Part shown: one piece after another, positions 43,551 through 55,369 of the stretch
Numbering within the stretch: the stretch's first letter is position 1
How the letters are laid out: each line of letters opens with the position of its first letter
Assembly: GCA_963970005.1 (NCBI GenBank)
Contig: CAXAMN010018446.1
Location: 728,131 to 792,130, forward strand
DNA: 64,000 bases
Source: Durusdinium trenchii
Taxonomy: Eukaryota; Sar; Dinophyceae; Suessiales; Symbiodiniaceae
Direction of reading: 5' to 3'
Notes under the pieces: model-generated
What the model was told of the DNA's origin: nothing
The model's database searches: none
The model's input: the letters and a program-made list of their open reading frames with translations, nothing else
Made by a program: the position numbers and the translations under genes

Positions 43551-43670
43551 GCGTTTGAGGTCCGGAAGGGAACACTGCCAGCAGACGCTCGCGGCTGAGG
43601 TCCGGCGGGGAGCACTGCCACACGACCCTCGCAGTTGAGGTCCGTCGGGGAACACTACCAGCGGAGGCTG
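43551..43670 (+). repeat. 40-base tandem repeat, three units, then (GGA)n
   Basis: Units start GCGTTTGAGGTCCGGAAGGG, GCGGCTGAGGTCCGGCGGGG and GCAGTTGAGGTCCGTCGGGG, each 40 bases. A GGA microsatellite follows near 43689-43712. Confidence 0.85.
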
Positions 43671-43712
43671 GACCAGGCTGGACCACGCGGAGGAGGAGGA
43701 GGAGGAGGAGAT

Positions 43713-46700
43713 AAAATCTATAACAACCCTCACCTGACAGGTGGGGAAGCAGTGCCCATAGCCACCAAACACACGTCGTTCACTTTTAACGAGCTCTTGC
43801 CCGTTGGGACTCCCCCTTAAGCCCCCGCCGAAAGCAACACAAAGGCGGCCTGGAAGCTGGGTGTGATCTATGCCGGCAGCGGACTGGACGCAAAAAACGA
43901 TCCTAGACAAAGGCCGGCCCCCTCAAAAAGAACCGACCTTAAGAAACCCGGCCCGAAACCCCCGACCTTAAGAACCCGGGCCCGAAACCAACACATAGGG
44001 CTTGGTTCGGGTCCGCACCCTGGTATTGAGGAGGGCCCCTGGACCATGGATTCTCAAGCAGACTTTTTTGAGGAGGTCAAACCCACAGAATGGCCACTTG
44101 TTTCGCGTGGGATGAAGATGGATGAAGGCCGCATTCCCCCAATTGCTTCGTATGACGCACGCAGGCACCCATGGGACCAGGGCCGATGCAGCAGATGCCG
44201 ATGCACATGTGACTTGGCTGTGCTAGGATTTGAGGGGCTGCCAATGCTTTGGCTCCGATTTGGTGGAAAAAAGAACGTGTTGTCGCCCAGTGCCGAAGGC
44301 ATATTGCCTCCAAAACGTGGCGCAAATAGAATACATTAATCTACTATATCCCAGACCATCCATGGGACTGGAACAATAGTCCCCATGAAAATGCCCCTAA
44401 TGTAAGTAACTATTCCAGTCCCATGGATGGTTTGCGTATGGATGATGTTGCAATGTTGCATCCCAAGGGCTGGTTCGCATGTGGGTATCATAGGCCAAAT
44501 TGCAGTGTGCCTACCAGCACCAGCACCCGAACTCACCGGAACTTGGTCGATGCCGCGACGCCCCCACCCTACTTATATGCATCGGACAGCCATGTCTGGG
44601 AAGGTCCAGGTACATTCCCGGGCAGAATCACGAAATCACGTGGATGACATACCATCTTCCTCTGTGCCAGACATCACGAACCCATGAACCACGTTTTTTT
44701 GACAGACCTTGGGGTATTTCCTGGTCCTGGTGATCAGCGGTTGGAGGTCACCGTGGTGACCAACACTCGGAACAACAATGGAGAGTCCCGGATCCCCAAA
44801 ATAGAACGAATGAAGCGAATGAAAACCACGGCTGATGGAGCAGCCACCACTCATGATGAGCGACTCATCATGACGAGAATCTATAGATTTTGATCTGAGA
44901 CAAACACTAGATTCACTATTAGATGTGTCGTCAAAACGGTTGAACCAAAGGTGGTTGGTTGTAGTTGTCCGGCCCATAATCAGTCGAACTAATCAAAATG
45001 CGATCCTTGATCCAGGTCCCAGATGCCGCAGATGCAGCTCCTTGGTTGATCAAACAGTTTGCTGGTTTGGTTTTGCTTTGCTTGGCTTTGCTTTGCTTGC
45101 TTGTTTGCTTCCTTGTTGGCAGTGTTATTTTGATTCTTTCGTCGTTTGTTGGTTGGTTGACTGCTGGTTTGTTTGATTGGTTAGATCGTTGGGCGTGTTT
45201 CTTTGCTTGCCTGTTTCCGAGGCGTGGGGTGTCCGGAACCCAAAACACCAATGCAGCCGCTGAAAAAAGTCGCCCATGCAGGAGCCGAACAACACATCCA
45301 TTCAGAAGCCTGGAATCGGAAGTCTCGGAGCTAGTTGATGCTGGCCATTGTAGTTTGGACATTTTTGTTCTGTCCAAGCAACGCCTGGATCTCAACCCAA
45401 AGTAGAGTGCTTCTGAGCAGCATTTCTCACTGCTGGTTCGTTGTTCGTTTATGCCTGAATGGGCAGGTTGCCCATATTCAGTGAGACTCTGGCCAAATGG
45501 GTGGATATGTGCAGCAAATGCCTCCTCCAAGCAGGAGGCCCACTCATGCTTTCTAAAGAAGAGATTAAAAGATTTAGTTTGGGGAGGCATCATTTGATCT
45601 GGGAGAAGAATCTATATTATTTGGATCCCAAACCCAAAGCTTCCGACCTCCTGGGTTTTGTTTACGCATCATGTCTTTACACTAACCTGGGTCGCCCAAG
45701 CAAAGCTTCACAACATGATATAGGGTGGAATCAGCCTCGTTTCTGGCTTTTTCCAGTGTTCGCAGGCCTGTTCCATACACGACCCATCTGACTGCCAGTC
45801 CGGACTGCCTTCAAAACGGCCAGGGGTGGTGCCAGGGGGGTGTCTGTCTGGGGCGGTAGTCCTATTCCAGTCCCATGGAGTGTCCAACACCTGCCCACCG
45901 GTCGGACCGCGTTCGGCGGCGGCGACCGGTGACCCTTTTCGTTCGGGCTCGGCGCCCAAGGTATCCCGAGCTGCAGAGGTGAGGAGTGCCGCCCGTGCCG
46001 CGTGGCGAGAGGGTCGCTTTTTTCATGTTTTTTGGGTGGTCCTTAATAAGAGACCTTTTTTTCTGACGTCCCCCGAAGCACGTGCAACTTCAACTTATAG
46101 TCATTTGCAGATTTGGATTTGACCGATGGTCTCATGATCCTTTCAGAAAGATGCAGTCCCCAAAAGGTGGTTGGAGGACGTGCATTGGGGGTTTGTGCCA
46201 TCTACTCTGAAACCATTGTAACCATTTTTCAGGGAACTTTACCACTGGATGCCATCGTCTTGCCAGTGGATCCACACGCAAAGCATCAACCCTTGAAATC
46301 TTCAAAAGGAAGCTAATACAAGAGGTCTCTTGTCAACTTGAGCACTGCCACATAATCTTCATCCGAAAGGATGATATATATCACACAGTCGAGTCGTGGT
46401 ATGCCACATTTCCTTAGTCCATATATAGGTGCGGGGCTTCTTCCCAACGAGTAGGTGGGCAACCACGACTTCTACTTGTGAATCGGAGTTCAACAGGTTT
46501 AACAACCGGACTTGAATTAACATGAATATTTCATGGGCCATGACCACGACTCTACTATGCAGTGTGCGAACCAGTGCTGAAATGTGTTTTTTAAAACCAA
46601 GATCTCATCAGGGATCACAGGGTGATATGAGCAGTGGCGACTTGGATGCAGGCTGAGACAGACTATAAAGTATAGAGTATGATCGATACTCCCAGCAACG

Positions 46701-48530
46701 TGCCAACTTCAAGCATGAAACTAGAAATTAAAAAACACAACCTTTTGTGAAGGTTTCAATGTTTTTGGAAGCATACCGCTGACGCACGATGAATTTCAAG
46801 AATGACATGTAGGATCCATCAGAACTATTTAGATCGTTTCATTCTGAGAAAAGCTCACTGCAAGGAGGATCACACTCCGTATAACTCCATATACTCCACT
46901 AGCATGCCACAACAAAAAATGTGGATCCTTTGCCTTTAAAATGCAGGGTTATCACTCCGCATTGACCAATGATTGCAGGGTTGTGGGAAGGTTCAGGTTT
47001 CCGATGCCAATTCTGATTGTATTCAGACCCATCGGTGGCTTGGCCCTCGGACAGGTTGGAAGAGCAGCGGCAAATGGAGATGCAGGTGGGACACCCGAGA
47101 GGAAGGACAAGAGAGGGTGGTGAACAGATGGGTTTGTTTCAAGATGAACTTGTGCGACCTGGCCGTGGGAAACCCTCAGCCAGGTAGTTTCGAAAACATC
47201 CTGCACCAGTTAGTCGGAGGATATACCGGGGGTGGCATGGGTTTGGGAATGTTTTTTTTGTTCCATGGACGCTAGAGATTCCGGACGACACGGGAAAAGC
47301 GACACGGAGGTCGTGAATTAGTTGTTATTAGTATATATACCCAATCTTATAATTGATGTAATTGATGTTTTGACCGAGGTGCTTTCTATGCAGTTTCGTT
47401 TCTGCACCAGGAGAAAGAGCGTGTTCCAGGTTCAGGATGGGCAAATGTTCATCAACAACATGGTCACACTGAGAACTGCAACCGTGTCTGATGACATTTA
47501 ATGGCTATCGATGGCCATGGACCGGCTACATTTTCCAAGAATCGATTATGAAGTGATCTGGAAATGCCACCCTATCTTGTCGGCACCTACTCCTCACTTA
47601 GACTGTACTTAAGGTTCCAAAGAGTCAACGGTGGAAAACGGACTCCCACAGATTCCCACAACTCCGCGCAGATGCAGCAGATGCAGCATGCGCCGGGGGT
47701 CCCTGCCAAGTTTCAGACCGATGCCAAGGACGGACTCATGGGACTGGCATGGATTGGCATAGGATCCCAGCAGGCAAACCACGGATTCGTACGGAACCAG
47801 GGGCCCTCGTTCAGTCGAAACGCTTGGAATCGGAACCGGACTCCCAGGGGCCCTTCGCTCGGAGCCTGGAGCCGGTAGACCGTTCAACCGTCACGTCGTT
47901 GGTTCGCTGGTCCGGACTCTGGAGAAGATGTATAAACCCTATCGTCCCCACCAATTGGGTTGAAAAAAGCCGTTGCATGGGCAGCCAGGTGTGTTTTGAA
48001 GAATCACATAGAGTCTACATAGCAAAAGGGTTTGGGAGATCCTTCGATGGCAGCGCTATGTCGGTCGTCCAGCCTTCCGTGCTGAAAGTCCAGGCTTTGC
48101 TTTTCCTGTCTTTGCCGGTAGAGAGGAGGGATTTCTTTGACGTCCGCTATTCGGCCAATGGGAAAGGATCGTCTATCCTGAGCATCCTAAAGAAGTTGGA
48201 CTGGCAGAAGAAGCCGCTGCTCCGCAAAGCTTCTTTTCTTCATGTTTACCAGAAGGACGTCATGGACGATGGCGCTATTCGGTTCCAGTACAGAGAGTCT
48301 CTTCCACATGAGAAGATTCTTGACTCAGGATTGTGTGGGATGCTGGGCCGGTGGGGCTCCCACTGAAAGGGTCTGTGAACCATTAGTCATTAGTCATTAG
48401 TTACCTCCATGGTCAAGATGCTTTCTGGCAAGTGGGACAGATGGTGAAGGTGAGCTGCCGCTCAGAGGGGTCAGTCGAATTTTGCCCATTGTCTTTAATT
48501 GCGAAAACATCATGTACACAATGATGTCTG
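43713..48530. other. Gene-poor stretch
   Basis: No gene is recognised. The motif GATGCAGCAGATGC recurs at 44183-44205, 45020-45036 and 47668-47690. T/G-rich low complexity is near 45060-45200. A + strand open region at about 47990-48366 (ending LDSGLCGMLGRWGSH) looks exon-like but matches no family I know. GGGGTTTGTGCCATCTACTC near 46189 is shared with 31393. Confidence 0.4.
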
Positions 48531-48540
48531 TTGGCTCAAG
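48531..48540 (+). other. Possible spliced-leader relic TTGGCTCAAG
   Basis: TTGGCTCAAG equals the last ten bases of the dinoflagellate spliced leader; bases further upstream match poorly. It lies 29 bases before an ATG. A chance match is possible: a given 10-mer is expected about 0.1 times in both strands of this window. Confidence 0.3.
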
Positions 48541-48568
48541 GCAGCGTCTCTGTCCGAAGCCGGGGCGA

Positions 48569-49185
48569 TGTCGGACAGCTCCTCAGACGGGCCGCCGGAC
48601 AACTACGAAGGCACCAACCTGTATACTGAAAGTGGGGCAACAATGAAGACCGCAAAGGCAGCAAGGCCTCGAGCTCTTCTCATGCGCTTGGAATGCACGT
48701 GGTGGCGAATGTGTATCCACCGACCTGGGACATTCGCTGGGAACCCCGCGTCACACATTGGCGCATTTTGGAAGACTCTGGACTCTATGCCTACCTGATG
48801 GGCGGCCTTGCCGAGACCCGCCTCAGCTCTGGTCCTCAGCAACATATCTGCACTACACCTTTTTGGCTTCACATCGTCCCCACGGGTACACATCCACAAC
48901 CATACCTTCCAGGCTTGGGATGGCTCAGGTGGTGAGACAGAGTATGCTGGTTCAGATGGCTCTCCGCATGAGTTTGTTGTCGAGGAGGAGTCATCGCCAG
49001 ATCATCCAAGCTGTGGATGAGGAATTGCCCCGCCCTGTTGTGGACACCACCATTGACGCCTTGATTCGACTACTTCCGCTCGTTTTCCAGCAGGTACCGC
49101 CGCATCAATGGAACGACCATTTCCTCAAGTGCATCTGGGCCATTGTTCAGGCCCCCAACATCCACTCACGATCCCCTTACCGTCC
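48569..49185 (+). CDS. Probable coding island, unrecognised, frames broken
   Basis: ATG 48569 opens MSDSSSDGPPDNYEG, a typical eukaryotic acidic N-terminus. Coding-like sequence then moves between frames: MHVVANVYPPTWDIRWEPRV from about 48693, GGETEYAGSDGSPHEFVVEE near 48930-48990, and DTTIDALIRLLPLVFQQVPP near 49040-49105. The frame shifts imply introns, lesions or a partly wrong choice of frames. It runs into the minisatellite at 49191. No domain is recognised, and it may be the 5' part of the transposase module downstream. Confidence 0.35.
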
Positions 49186-49190
49186 AAGCC

Positions 49191-49470
49191 GACCGGCGGA
49201 CCGGCGGACCCGCGGACCGGCGGACCGGCGGACCGGCGGACCGGCGGACCGGCGAACCGGCGAACCGGCGGACCGGCGGACCGGGGCGGACCGGGGCGGA
49301 CCGGGGCGGACCGGGGCGGACCGGCGGACCGGCGGACCAGCGGACCGGCGGACCGGCGGACCAGCGGACCGGCAAACCGGCGAACCGGCGGACCAGCAGG
49401 CTGGCGAACCAGCTTCGGCGGACCAGCGGAGCAGCGACCAGCGGACGAGCGGACCAGCAGAGCAGGCAAC
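49191..49470 (+). repeat. 9-bp minisatellite (GACCGGCGG), upstream array
   Basis: About 30 units of GGACCGGCG/GGACCAGCG, with a block of 10-bp GGACCGGGGC units near 49277-49320 and a variant CAGCAGGCTGGCGAACCAGC near 49394. A second array with the same variant lies at 55370-55602. Frames on both strands encode repeats such as GPADRRT or RRSAGPPV. Confidence 0.93.
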
Positions 49471-50023
49471 GACCAGCGGATAGCGGCTAAGCGGACCAGC
49501 GGGCGCCAGCACTTGACATAGAGTCCCACCCTTCCCACCCTTGCCTGCGCCACCACAGGCCAGCGGACCAGCGGAGATAATAATGGTGGTGGTGATGGGT
49601 GTTTTGGTTGTTGTTCTTGTTGGTTTTGCTGCTACTACTGTTTCAGCCCGGATGCGTCCTTGGTCAGGCTTCGCCTTGCTGCTTCGCCGCGTGGCATTTG
49701 GAGGCGCAGTGGGAGTTTCGTCTGGCTGTACTAATGAAGTCAATCGCTTTGCCAACAGCTTGCTGCCTGTGTCGCCCATGGCATGAGCCTTTTCACTTGG
49801 CTGCATCGTCTTCTTTCATCCTCAAGCTGCTGGCCTTGTCTCTTGATTTCTTTCATCAGCGCATGATTGCAACCGCGGTCGAAAACATGACTTGCAAACA
49901 TCTACCGTGCTTCTGCTTTTGAACCAGCATGCAAGTATGCAAGTTGCCGATTGCAAGCGCGAGACCCGCAAGCCACCCTGCTATCAGCAAACATCAATCT
50001 AGCATTTTCTTTTTTTCATGCAG
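49471..50023 (+). other. Leader region of the transposase-like gene, ending in an intron-like acceptor
   Basis: Low-complexity remains of the minisatellite to about 49570, then unassigned sequence. It ends CATTTTCTTTTTTTCATGCAG, shown here from 50003 to 50023: a polypyrimidine tract with AG at 50022-50023, a good 3' splice site just before ATG 50029. Confidence 0.45.
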
Positions 50024-50028
50024 CTGCA

Positions 50029-51949
50029 ATGACGAATCCACAGCATCAGTGCCATGGGGTCCTTGCGCAAGCCATTTGTGACGCTGACCCGGCTGCGCAA
50101 ATTTCGCCAGAACTAGTCCATCATTTGGCGACCAGATTAGAACCGCTCTTCAACCAAAGGGTTGCTGTTTTCGGCCGGGAAAGCAAAGCTCAAGAATTGG
50201 TGCCGCAGCTTGTTGCTTGCCCTGGGTGCGGAGGACGACTTGCTGAATGTCGGAGCTCCGCTGCTGCAGCTATCGTCGTAGATCTGTCGGGTTTGGTCCA
50301 GAAACAACACATTCCACTGAGATGTCGGCGATCCTCCTGTCCAGACTTTGGTGTGCTGCTGTGGTACAACTATACCGTGCGGAGTGGGTGCCATCATTTT
50401 GCAGGAGAGCTACCTGAGTTGAACTGCTTCATGTTGTCCGCCACCTTCGGCTTCAGTGTCCCCTGGTTGCAACAGTTTCACGTACGCATGGTGAGGCAAC
50501 ATGCGTCTTTCACAAGTGAAGCAGATGTGCTCGGCGCGCAGGCAGCTTACAATTCCCAGCTCCATCTCTTACCAACAGCTCGATTGCGGCTTCTCATTAG
50601 CCAGGGGTGGTTTGCTTGGCGTCTCCTCACCCGGGTGCGCCAAAGCAATTTGGACCTAGCATCTTTTGATTTCTTGCGGCCCATGGAGGACATGATTGGC
50701 TTATTCTTGCCGCAGTTGCAAAGAGCATTTGGCACGACTACCTTGGAGGAAGCCCAAAAAGCCACGATGCGCTGTGACGTTGTTGTGCTCGACAGCAATG
50801 CAAAAAGTCGTCGAGCTGTTTGCGGAGCCTCATTGGCCGGAGAAAGATGCTTCTGTCCCGCCCATTGCAGTCAAGATGATCAATTCCAGGCGGGGGGGGC
50901 GAAGCACACTCCGCCTCAGGAAGTGACCATTCTTCAGCACAAGCTCATCAATGACGGACAGTGCTTGATGGTCTTGCTGAAAGAGACTGTGCTTGATGGT
51001 CTTGCTGAAAGAGACTGTGGAGCCTCAAAGAGAAGCTTGGGTATCCGATTCTGCAGTTCCAGCATCTGTCCTGTCTAACTATTTGCAGCAAGTGGGCGAG
51101 GCGAAGTTGAAACCCAGCAAACGCCCACGGCGAGAAGAGGAGGCAGACGGCAGAGGCGGCTCTTCCTCATCGCTTGGACCTTCGATGCTTGCGAGTTTAA
51201 CGTTGCAAGAGATTGGACGCTCGTCAGACCCAACAGATTTGCAGTGCGTGACTTGCTGCGCACACAAGGAAGGCAGCGCTGCTCAAAGGCAGCTTGCCAA
51301 ATCTGCTGGAATGTTGTGCGCGTGTTTGTCTGCGGGTTTGATTTTGCACATGCAAGAAATCTACGGCTGTGAGTCGTTGAGCCAGAGATACCTATGTCTG
51401 GCGTCTGTGAAAGCCCTCCTGCCGTCCCTTTGCGTGGCGGTCCACGATGATGCTTGCCATTTGCACAAGTACGCGGCTCGTCGCGCCCAGGACGGAAACT
51501 CAAAGGGGACGACAAAGCCACGAAATTCTTTGGGCAGTGAGAGCTATAAGCACCGTGCTAGTGTTCTGTTGTTTCTTGCGTGAATGCGTTTCACGTTTTA
51601 TATTGCCCATGCGCAGGATTCAGAAGCTGCTGCCCAGATAGCCCCGCCAGAGATGAAGTACGTGTGCGACAAGTTCCACATGGCTGGCCATACCGATGCT
51701 TGGTGTAAAGAGACGTGCGACCCAGCCTTGCCTGCAAACGCTTCTCTTCTTCAAGGCATTCGGACTTCGGTCTGTGAATTCACTTTTACCTGGTTGAGCA
51801 AGTACAAACACCAAACCAAGCACATGAACAAGCACGGCTTCCAATTCTTCTTGCTCGATATGGCGTGGAGCCACAATGAAATTATACTCCAAGGAGGCTA
51901 CAGACCAGAGGAGGTCGCCGGCTCTGCGGCGTTGGAAGGGACCGACTGA
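50029..51949 (+). CDS. KDZ (Kyakuja-Dileera-Zisupton)-like transposase, broken by a 28-bp duplication
   Basis: The start was chosen at ATG 50029, directly after a strong 3' splice site. It opens with a Cys-rich zinc-binding region (CPGCG, later CRRSSCP) like the CxC domains of KDZ proteins. The core follows: VVLDSNAKSRR at 50782 onward (Asp255, matching the DGNF motif), then HDDACHLHKYAARR near 51443, and CDKFHMAGHTDAWC near 51668, close to the D-K/R-FH-x-x-GH motif of KDZ transposases. KDZ enzymes are RNase H-fold DNA transposases. A tandem 28-bp duplication (50961-51016) shifts the frame inside the core. An intron at about 51537-51623 (GTGAGA to TTCAG, 87 nt) removes an in-frame TGA. It ends at TGA 51947-51949. 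Family assignment is from motif memory. Confidence 0.65.
50961..51016 (+). repeat. 28-bp exact tandem duplication inside the transposase
   Basis: GTGCTTGATGGTCTTGCTGA plus AAGAGACT occurs twice back to back. Since 28 is not a multiple of three, the second copy throws the downstream coding sequence out of frame. Confidence 0.95.
51537..51623 (+). other. Predicted intron, 87 nt
   Basis: The donor GTGAGA at 51537 and acceptor GATTCAG ending at 51623 remove an in-frame TGA (51581) and keep the frame into CDKFHMAGH. An earlier AG at 51616 would not keep the frame with this donor. Confidence 0.55.
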
Positions 51950-52246
51950 CAGTCTAAAGTTAAGATTTAGGATTTCAAGCGCGGCCTGTGCCTTATAGAC
52001 TGGATCGAAGCTGTGGAATGGAAAATTCATGGTGTGTCGTACCCGCTCATTGCATCGACCTGTTGCTTCAAACGGCTACATATCACGCGGTACATGACTC
52101 TGTCAGTGCGCATGTGCAGATGCCTCGCTTTGAAACCAAATTGTTTTGCGTAGCTTCGACTAAGTCTGACTAAAGTGTTCCAACAAAGCCTTGCATGATG
52201 GCCGTGACAGCCGCGTCTGCTCTGAGCTCGGTGGCGCGGCCAAGCC

Positions 52247-54794
52247 ATGTCGTCAGTTCTGGGGCCCTTGTCTGGAGCCTACGAAGACAGACAGTACATC
52301 CCTGCCATGAATTTGATGTGGGATGAAGTGGACAAGTGCTTCGACCCAAGCTACATCCTTGGAGAAGCTGGGCACCGCTTCTGCCAAACATACGCTGTTA
52401 GGGCAGCCCATGCAGAATTTCCTTACGCCCTCCACTGCTTGTCGCTGATGTGTGCTCTTGTGAACGGTGCCAAAGTGGCTGTCTTTGCTACCTCGCCATC
52501 GCCTTTGACCCAGACGAGAAAATCATCCTTGACAGGACATGCAAAGGCTTGTGGGCAGGAGTTGGACGCAATCATCTTGACGAACGCGGAGTCCAAGCTG
52601 GCGACATATTGTGTGGAAGAAGGCGCTCCTGCGCCAGTGCAGCACAGGTGTGAGCGGGCTGTTGAAACAGGGAGCTGGGAAGTTTTAGGTGTTGAATTCT
52701 AACCAAAAAGGAGCCCGCCATTTGTGCCAGGTTGAAGCCGAAGCTATTCTCCGCAATGGTTGCCAGCGCAACACCTGAGGAGTGGTTCCATCGATGCTCG
52801 GGCGATTGGAACCGGGTCCGAAATGCTAACAAGTTGCCCGGAGACTGGTCTGGCCGATGCTGGTTTGGCTTGCTGGGGAATTTTGATGAGGCCTACGACT
52901 TCCTGCTCAGCTTGGGTCTCTTGTCCGATGGGCCTGCGTCCAAGGAGAAAGCCAAGGCAAGGGTGAACCCGTACCAGAGTGCCTTCAACAAGCTCTTGCA
53001 GTTTGGAACCAGAGCTTGCGCCACGAAAACGAATGAGAGCTATGGAGAGACGCTTGCTAGAACCGTTAGCATGGGGATCACTTGCGATATGCGCCCTGCG
53101 CAACACATCCCTATGGAAAGAGGTGAGGTTGGTTGCCATGCAGCTTCCACCAAAGAACGGTTTGTCATCTCCACTGGCCGCCCTGTGCAGCCGCATGAAG
53201 ACATGCCGGCAGATTTCTGTTGCCCTCTAGGACAGGTGTTCTGCGCGATGGGTGTTGTGTTAAAGCGTTTTAGATTCTGTAAAATCTGCTCACATTCTTT
53301 GCTGGATTTGCTTTGCGCAGGAGTTTCCCGGCACCGATGGGTTCCTCTCACAGCCGAAATTGCGGAACTGCTGGGCATAGCCAAAGAGGCTGCTTCGCCA
53401 GATGCTGCTGCTCAGGAGTGGAAAGACGTTGGCCTTGAAGATGAAAAAGCAGTGCACCTCACCCAGAATGCAGCGGGCGACTATGTCCCATCAGAAGATG
53501 GGTACCCTGTGAGGCTCTTGGATGGCAAGATGAGCCGCCTACGGTTCAAACGTTCTCCTGCGTCGACGTCTGGGTTTGAAGCTCAGCGGCGCGTTGCCAA
53601 CAGAAGCTTTGCCATTCCAGCAGAGTGCTCCCTCACGGCCGCTGTCTCCCGAGTCAGTGCCTACTTCGACCAACCTCACCAAGTCATTGCCCTCACTCCG
53701 GAGGCGGAGTCTTGGCACATGTCCTACCAAGGTGGAATAAATGCGCAAGCCCATCTGTCTCGCGAATCAGGGGATGTTCAGGGTGGCGCTCGCTTTGGAG
53801 CCGCTCCGTGGCAAGTGGGAGTTTTGGCAGCTTTGCTCCTGGTGTTTGAAATCTTTGTGGGCGCGCACAGTGTTGAAGCTCTTGGACGGAGGGATTGCAG
53901 GTCACTCCAGATCATTGCCAAAGGGCCTATGCTCTGCTCCAATTGGTTTCTTGGCACTTTGTTTCTTGTTTGTTTATTTTCAAAAACCCAAGATCTGTGG
54001 TTGGCGCTATATTCGCGAATTCAGGTCCAGAAGCTGAAGCATATTGCTTTGGGAGATGCAGCCGCTAGCCCAGACCATTTTCCCCAGCAGCCAAGTCCGC
54101 AACCTGCTTTCGATTTGGCAACTTTGCGTGTTCCTTATCAGACGGAAGATTTTGCTTCGACCCAGCATGGTCCCGGACTTCGACTTCCCCAAGCTGGCGA
54201 GGAAGAAGAATTTGAACTTGAACCTGAAGAAGAAGATGCGGAACCTGGGCCCAACTTGCTTGAAGGGCCCCAGACAGCGTGGCCGAAGTCGTGGAGGACC
54301 TACCGCCCCAAGACCCACCCCCAGGCGAAAAGCCGCTGGTTCTTGATGAAGTGCGGGCAAGTGATTTTGGTTTTGGCGAGAATGGCGTCACAGTCCAGCC
54401 TGACGGTCTCTTCAGCCGTCACTGGACAGACCGGGCAATCCTGAAGCACACCTTGCTGACCGGCAAGCCAAAGATGACTCGCAAAGAAGCGTGTGACAAA
54501 ATGCGCACCAGCAGGGAACAGGGCCGCCGCAAAGCGCTTCCGAAAGAGAAATGGACAGCGGTCATGGCGGCAGCCGCAGAGCAGCATTCCAGCATCCTTC
54601 AGCTCCAGGGTGAGACTTTGTGTTTGAAAGTGATCCCAGACACAGCGCAGGGCAAGGTGAAGTACCACAATGAATTGATGAGGGCTTGTGGGCTGACTTT
54701 GCGGGAGCTGGTGGTCGCCATGGAGAAAGTATCCAGCAACCAGGAAAGGAAGCGCCAGGAAGATCGGCGCAAACGGCCCAGAGATGAGGAGTGA
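52247..54794 (+). CDS. Multi-exon gene of unknown function downstream of the transposase
   Basis: Exon 1 from ATG 52247 (upstream exons possible; a competing frame opens at 52195). It reads AMNLMWDEVDKCFDPSYILG, then FPYALHCLSLMCALVNGAKV. An intron at 52648-52730 (GTGTGAG to TGCCAG, 83 nt) joins it in frame to LKPKLFSAMVASATPEEWF. A second intron, 53252-53320, has 69 nt and no stop. A third, about 53857-54024, is tentative and would remove a hydrophobic stretch. Then comes an acidic linker (EEEEFELEPEEEDAEPGP), a frame change near 54270, and a basic C-terminus (ERKRQEDRRKRPRDEE, stop 54792-54794). Parts recall DUF3987-type primase/helicase-associated proteins, but I am not sure. Position suggests a companion protein of the KDZ-like element. 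Confidence 0.55.
52648..52730 (+). other. Predicted intron, 83 nt
   Basis: The donor AG|GTGTGAG and acceptor TTTGTGCCAG|G join two different frames exactly (AG+G = Arg) and remove a stop at 52702. The frame match is strong support. Confidence 0.75.
53252..53320 (+). other. Predicted stopless intron, 69 nt
   Basis: The GTGTTGTG donor and TTTGCGCAG acceptor enclose 23 codons that read through without a stop. Splicing gives CAMG|VSRHRW with the frame intact. The unspliced insert is hydrophobic and Cys-rich, unlike its surroundings. Confidence 0.6.
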
Positions 54795-55369
54795 GCCGTT
54801 GTGGAGATATACAACAGTCGCTAAGGAAGTGTGAAAAGAGCTCATCCGCAGGTGTTTGGTTGTTCAGGTGCAGGCAGGCAAGTGGGTCCTGCAGAACCTG
54901 CGTGAAACCAATCCACCCGTAGGTATTCCACCCGCCGAGCCCTTCCCAGAATTTGGTCATGACAATCTAGATCTGAACTTGTCTCCCTTAATTGCAGACC
55001 TGTCAGCCACAACAGCACTGTGGTGCAAGACTAGCAGGAGCGGTGGCCAGGGCTGGGGGCGTTGAAGTTTGGAAAAAGCAGGGTGTACGGTGTACATCAG
55101 AGACTCTGGTGGGCATTCCAAAGCATGATCACTTCAGTTCAATGAGGGTGACTTCTGTTACTGATTTTCGGCTTCAAGCCCCAGGTATAGGTGAGGCGCT
55201 TCCGTTCCGCCGCATCACCCTTGCAGGGCAGGTCCAACGAGGTTGATTGTCAGACGCTGCCTAACGTTGCTGTCTGAAGAACAAAAAAATCTTTCCATGT
55301 CCAGTTTATAGACCACTGGAACCGCAGACCGGACCACTGGACGAGCGCATCCATGAGAGGAGGGGAGCA
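54795..55369. other. Region between the gene and the downstream minisatellite
   Basis: No gene is recognised; short open frames without a family. The last 60 bases already carry GGACCACTGGA-type sequence leading into the array. Confidence 0.5.

Noticed and set aside
49125..49806. Long open frames on both strands across the GGACCGGCG array
   Set aside because: A 9-bp unit is a multiple of three, so every frame stays open; the peptides (RRSAGPPV, GPADRRT) follow the repeat.
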